Below, in pieces: positions 7,308-10,077 of a DNA stretch of 10,077 nucleotides. Position 1 is the first letter of the stretch. Every line of letters begins with the position of its first letter. The notes beneath the pieces are model-generated. The model searched no databases and had not been told where the DNA came from. It saw only the letters and a list, made by a program, of their open reading frames with translations. The position numbers were made by a program, and so were the translations under genes. Source of the DNA: an uncultured Ruminococcus sp. (lineage in GTDB: Bacteria; Bacillota; Clostridia; Oscillospirales; Acutalibacteraceae). Location: NCBI GenBank assembly GCA_902797065.1, contig CADBRK010000009.1:1-10077 (forward strand), given 5' to 3'.

Positions 7308-8534
7308 ATGGGAGTATACGAAGAGTTACAGGCAAGAGGACTTATTGCACAGGTAACAGACGAGGAAGAAATAAGAGAGCTTATCAACACGGGTAAGGCT
7401 ACGTTCTATATAGGCTTTGATCCGACGGCGGACAGTCTGCATGTAGGTCATTTTATGGCGCTTTGCCTTATGAAAAGACTGCAGATGGCAGGCAACAGAC
7501 CTATTGTTCTTGTAGGCGGCGGAACGGGTATGATAGGCGACCCTTCGGGCAGAACGGATATGCGTCAGATGCTTACAAAGGAGATCATCGAGCACAACTG
7601 CGAGTGTTTTAAAAAGCAGATGAGCAAGTTCATAGATTTCTCCGACGGCAAGGCTATCATGGTGAACAACGCCGATTGGCTGCTTGAGCTTAATTATGTA
7701 GATGTTCTGCGCGAAGTAGGCGCTCATTTCAGCGTAAACAGAATGCTTACCGCAGAGTGCTACAAGCAGAGACTCGAGAGAGGACTCAGCTTCCTTGAGT
7801 TCAACTATATGATAATGCAGAGCTATGACTTCTACGCATTGTATCAGAAGTACGGCTGCAACATGCAGTTCGGCGGCGACGACCAGTGGAGCAATATGCT
7901 CGGCGGTACGGAGCTTATCAGACGCAAGCTCGGCAAAGATGCATATGCTATGACTATCAACCTTCTGCTCACATCAGAGGGCAAGAAGATGGGCAAAACT
8001 CAGAAGGGCGCATTGTGGCTCGACCCCGAAAAGACAACGCCGTACGAGTTCTATCAGTACTGGAGAAATATTGACGATGCAGATGTAATCAAGTGCATCA
8101 AGATGATAACATTCCTGCCGCTTGAAGAGATCGCAGAGCTTGAAAAGCTTGAGGGCGCAGAACTCAATAAAGCAAAGGAGATCCTCGCTTTCGAGACTAC
8201 AAAGATGATCCACGGCGAGGAAGAAGCGACGAAGGCTCAGCAGGCTGCAAGAGCGCTTTTTGCAGGCGGTGCAGACAGTGATAATATACCTACAACTGTA
8301 CTTGAAGACGCAGATTTTGCCGACGGCAGCATCAATATTGTCGATCTTCTTGTAAAAGCAGCTCTGGCGCCTTCAAAGAGTGAGGCAAGAAGAAACGTTA
8401 CCCAAGGGGGAGTGACGGTTGACGGTGAGAAGATCACCGATCCCGCATATCTGATCACAAAGGATGAGATCTCTTCCAAGGGCGAAATTGTTGTCAAGAG
8501 AGGCAAGAAGTCTTTCCGCAAGATCAAAATATGA
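7308..8534 (+). CDS. tyrS: Tyrosyl-tRNA synthetase
   Basis: A class I aminoacyl-tRNA synthetase that activates tyrosine with ATP and charges tRNA-Tyr in the cytoplasm. Visible motifs: FDPTADSLHVGH with the HIGH-type signature at 45-48, the GGGTGMIGDPSGR loop, the tyrosine-site and tRNA-site stretch QFGGDDQWSNM, the KMSKS-type loop as KMGKT (227-231), and a C-terminal S4 RNA-binding domain (about 342-405, with APSKSEARRNVTQGGVTVDG). The length of 408 residues is normal for the bacterial TyrS form. The frame is open six codons further to a TTG at 7290, but that TTG overlaps the ribosome binding site AAAGGA (7294-7299), which is placed eight bases before the ATG at 7308, so the ATG is chosen. 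The gene is transcribed from its own promoter and probably together with the vanY-like gene 36 bases downstream. Confidence 0.97.
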   Translation: MGVYEELQARGLIAQVTDEEEIRELINTGKATFYIGFDPTADSLHVGHFMALCLMKRLQMAGNRPIVLVGGGTGMIGDPSGRTDMRQMLTKEIIEHNCECFKKQMSKFIDFSDGKAIMVNNADWLLELNYVDVLREVGAHFSVNRMLTAECYKQRLERGLSFLEFNYMIMQSYDFYALYQKYGCNMQFGGDDQWSNMLGGTELIRRKLGKDAYAMTINLLLTSEGKKMGKTQKGALWLDPEKTTPYEFYQYWRNIDDADVIKCIKMITFLPLEEIAELEKLEGAELNKAKEILAFETTKMIHGEEEATKAQQAARALFAGGADSDNIPTTVLEDADFADGSINIVDLLVKAALAPSKSEARRNVTQGGVTVDGEKITDPAYLITKDEISSKGEIVVKRGKKSFRKIKI

Positions 8535-8570
8535 GTAAAATATCCTTAATAATCCATCGGAGGTGAAAGC

Positions 8571-9863
8571 ATGAAGAAAAAAGAAAAGAAGCTTATCCCA
8601 AGCGGATTTCTGGCGATGATCGTTGCAGTGGTATTTCTGTCGGGTATGGCTACGGTGCTGGTTTCCGGTCATAAGATAAATGTATACAGGCAGAATGCGG
8701 CAGATTCAAAGGCGATAGCCGATAACACATCGTCTTACGACAGCGTTTCGGGTCTTTCGTCTGATGCGATAGCGCCCAACGCTTTTGACGATAAAAGCAA
8801 CCTTCCGGAGGGATACAAGACGATTTCCGTTCTCAATGAGGACGTAAACAAAGGCCAGCTTATCCTGGTCAATTATCAGTACGAATCGAAGATAGACGGA
8901 GATAATCTTATCAATCTTTACGATCATCTTTCCGATTCAGTGGGTATCAAGGACGACGATATGTATATCAACAACATTGTGCTTAAACCCATGAATAAAC
9001 TCTTCGATGACTTCCAAAAAGAAAAGGGCGGTACAAGCATACTTATCTCCAGCTCCTACAGAAGCAGAGCAGATCAGACAAAGATATATGAAGATTCGGT
9101 CAAGCATACCGGCGAGATGTCAACACAGTATTATGTTGCAAAGCCCGGTTACAGCGAACATCAGACGGGTTACTGCTTTGATACGGCTGCGTACAACTAT
9201 AACGACGAGATGATCGAGCTTGACGGAGAAGGCGTATACAGCTGGCTTGCAGATAACTGCATGAATTACGGCTTTATCCTGAGATACCCCGAGGATAAAA
9301 CAAATATCACGGGAATCGGATATGAAGGATGGCATTTCAGATACGTCGGTGTTCCTCATGCAATAGCAATGAAAGAGAACAAGATTTGCCTGGAGGAATA
9401 TATAACCGGTTTGCAGAAATACACATTCGAAGACGGTCCGCTGTATATTGATAAGGGCGATAAAGGCAGATGGCTTGTGTATTATGTGCCTAAGCTTGAG
9501 GCGTTCAACAATACCGATATTCCGGTGCCTGTAGATTCGGATAAGTGTACATACAGCATTTCGGGCAATAATCTCGGCGGCTTTATTGTGACCGTAGACG
9601 TCACCAAAGACCCCGAAAACAGCTTGATACCCAAAGCAAATAAAACGTGGAGTTTCGATAATTCGTCATTGATTATCAAAGACTTTGTTGATTATAATCC
9701 CGATGAAGACCCGTTTGTAGATACTTCGACCGATACCGAAGATGATTGGCAGTCGGATTCCTTCTGGGACGACTCGGAAAACAGCCGTTTTGATGAGTAC
9801 GAAGATTACTATGACGATGGTAATTACGATTACGACTCACCCGGGGATTACGATGAAGAATAA
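8571..9863 (+). CDS. VanY-type D-alanyl-D-alanine carboxypeptidase (peptidase M15B) with acidic C-terminal tail
   Basis: A membrane-anchored zinc carboxypeptidase that in this family removes the terminal D-Ala from peptidoglycan stem peptides outside the cell. A basic N-terminus precedes one membrane segment (about 11-32). The M15B core is at about 125-275: SSYRSRADQ (161-169), the zinc motif SEHQTGYCFD with His197 and Asp204, and EGWHFRYVG with catalytic Glu252 and third zinc ligand His255. All key residues are intact. A further beta-rich region (about 285-372) has no recognised name. The last 57 residues (374-430) are almost all Asp, Glu, Tyr, Ser and Asn, and are probably disordered. GGAGG at 8559-8563, seven bases from the ATG, fixes the start. 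Such genes can contribute to glycopeptide resistance within van clusters, but no vanA/B/H/X/R/S genes are nearby, so a housekeeping wall-remodelling role is more likely. Confidence 0.92.
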   Translation: MKKKEKKLIPSGFLAMIVAVVFLSGMATVLVSGHKINVYRQNAADSKAIADNTSSYDSVSGLSSDAIAPNAFDDKSNLPEGYKTISVLNEDVNKGQLILVNYQYESKIDGDNLINLYDHLSDSVGIKDDDMYINNIVLKPMNKLFDDFQKEKGGTSILISSSYRSRADQTKIYEDSVKHTGEMSTQYYVAKPGYSEHQTGYCFDTAAYNYNDEMIELDGEGVYSWLADNCMNYGFILRYPEDKTNITGIGYEGWHFRYVGVPHAIAMKENKICLEEYITGLQKYTFEDGPLYIDKGDKGRWLVYYVPKLEAFNNTDIPVPVDSDKCTYSISGNNLGGFIVTVDVTKDPENSLIPKANKTWSFDNSSLIIKDFVDYNPDEDPFVDTSTDTEDDWQSDSFWDDSENSRFDEYEDYYDDGNYDYDSPGDYDEE

Positions 9864-9871
9864 CAACAATG

Positions 9872-9898
9872 AAATCCGGCAGGCGTTCTGTCGGATTT
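9872..9898 (+). terminator. Hairpin terminator after the vanY-like gene
   Basis: AAATCCGGCAG (9872-9882) pairs with CTGTCGGATTT (9888-9898) over 11 bp with one G-T wobble and a GCGTT loop, starting nine bases after the stop codon. The stem ends in TTT, followed by GGTTGCTTT, so the T-tract is interrupted; the stem itself is strong. Confidence 0.7.
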
Positions 9899-9910
9899 GG
9901 TTGCTTTAAA

Positions 9911-10077
9911 CGAGGAGCTAAGCTCCAACAAGCTCGCTTGATTGGAGCGAGCGACGACGTCAACAAACGTCGTGGAGCTTTAGCTCCTCTGGGCGTCGGT
10001 GGGGGATTTAAACCCACCACCGACGGACGTATGGAACCCGCCGCCTAAAGAGGCGGGGGACATCGACGTTTGTTATA
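9911..10077. repeat. Dense nested inverted-repeat region: candidate structured RNA or mobile-element end (incomplete at right edge)
   Basis: No believable gene lies here, and the region is visibly richer in G+C than the rest of the window. An outer stem (9912-9926 with 9974-9989, 15 bp with one bulged T) encloses two 7-bp hairpins: GCTCGCT/AGCGAGC (9932-9938 with 9946-9952) and ACGACGT/ACGTCGT (9954-9960 with 9967-9973). Together these form a three-way junction. A second hairpin pairs 9994-10005 with 10013-10025 (12 bp, one bulged A, loop ATTTAAA). A third pairs 10037-10046 with 10051-10059 (CCGCCT/AGGCGG core, loop AAAG). The last bases, CGACGTTTGTT (10064-10074), are the exact reverse complement of 9962-9972. 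Hairpins with TTTAG-like loops recall IS200/IS605 ends and TnpB-associated RNA, but no transposase is visible. The strand and the right boundary are unknown. Confidence 0.6.

Noticed and set aside
8571..9863. VanY-like gene as a glycopeptide-resistance determinant
   Set aside because: There is no van ligase, dehydrogenase, dipeptidase or two-component regulator in the window. The gene sits next to tyrS, so a general wall-remodelling enzyme is the simpler reading.
9676..10020. Minus-strand open frame of 114 codons from 10020 to 9676
   Set aside because: It starts inside the inverted-repeat region, crosses the terminator and runs antisense into the 3' end of the vanY-like gene. Its composition is biased and no domain is recognisable, so it is most likely spurious.
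9911..10077. tRNA or CRISPR array in the terminal repeat region
   Set aside because: The three-way junction lacks acceptor, T-loop (GTTCRA) and CCA features of a tRNA. The inverted repeats are not evenly spaced direct repeats with spacers.

Overview
The window looks like a chromosomal segment from a low-to-mid G+C Firmicute of the class Clostridia, most likely Ruminococcus or a related Oscillospiraceae genus. This is inferred from the protein styles (a TepA-type ClpP homologue near an FtsK/SpoIIIE translocase, a DUF3006 partner gene, a VanY-type peptidase with a disordered acidic tail), strong AGGAGG-type ribosome binding sites and sigma-A promoters with extended -10 elements. No 16S rRNA or other species marker is present. 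The assignment rests on recognising the proteins by eye.

Layout. Positions 1-1106 (minus strand) hold most of a CNNM/CorC-type membrane protein with two CBS domains, cut off by the left window edge. A 276-base divergent intergenic region follows, with a near-consensus sigma-A promoter (1301-1329) reading right. This promoter probably drives a five-gene plus-strand operon: a TepA/ClpP-like serine protease (1383-2102), uppP (2225-3184), ftsK (3208-5949), a membrane-anchored ComEC-type metallo-beta-lactamase-fold protein (5942-6877) and a small DUF3006 protein (6893-7081). It ends at a clear intrinsic terminator (7090-7118). A second unit starts from an extended -10 promoter at 7211-7219 and carries tyrS (7308-8534) and a VanY-type D,D-carboxypeptidase (8571-9863), closed by a hairpin terminator (9872-9898). 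The last 170 bases (9911-10077) hold no gene. They are a dense, G+C-rich set of nested inverted repeats that runs into the right edge.

How the genes fit together. The first operon is mostly envelope and division biology: UppP recycles the undecaprenyl carrier for peptidoglycan, FtsK pumps chromosomal DNA through the septum, and TepA-type proteins are membrane-linked ClpP relatives found next to spoIIIE in Bacillus. The VanY-type protein trims D-Ala from peptidoglycan stems.

The two least ordinary things are the metallo-beta-lactamase-fold protein, in which every recognisable metal-binding position is substituted although the fold and its DUF3006 partner gene are kept, and the structured terminal region. 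The latter folds as a three-way junction plus two hairpins, with an 11-base alternative pairing, and could be a structured RNA or the end of a mobile element.
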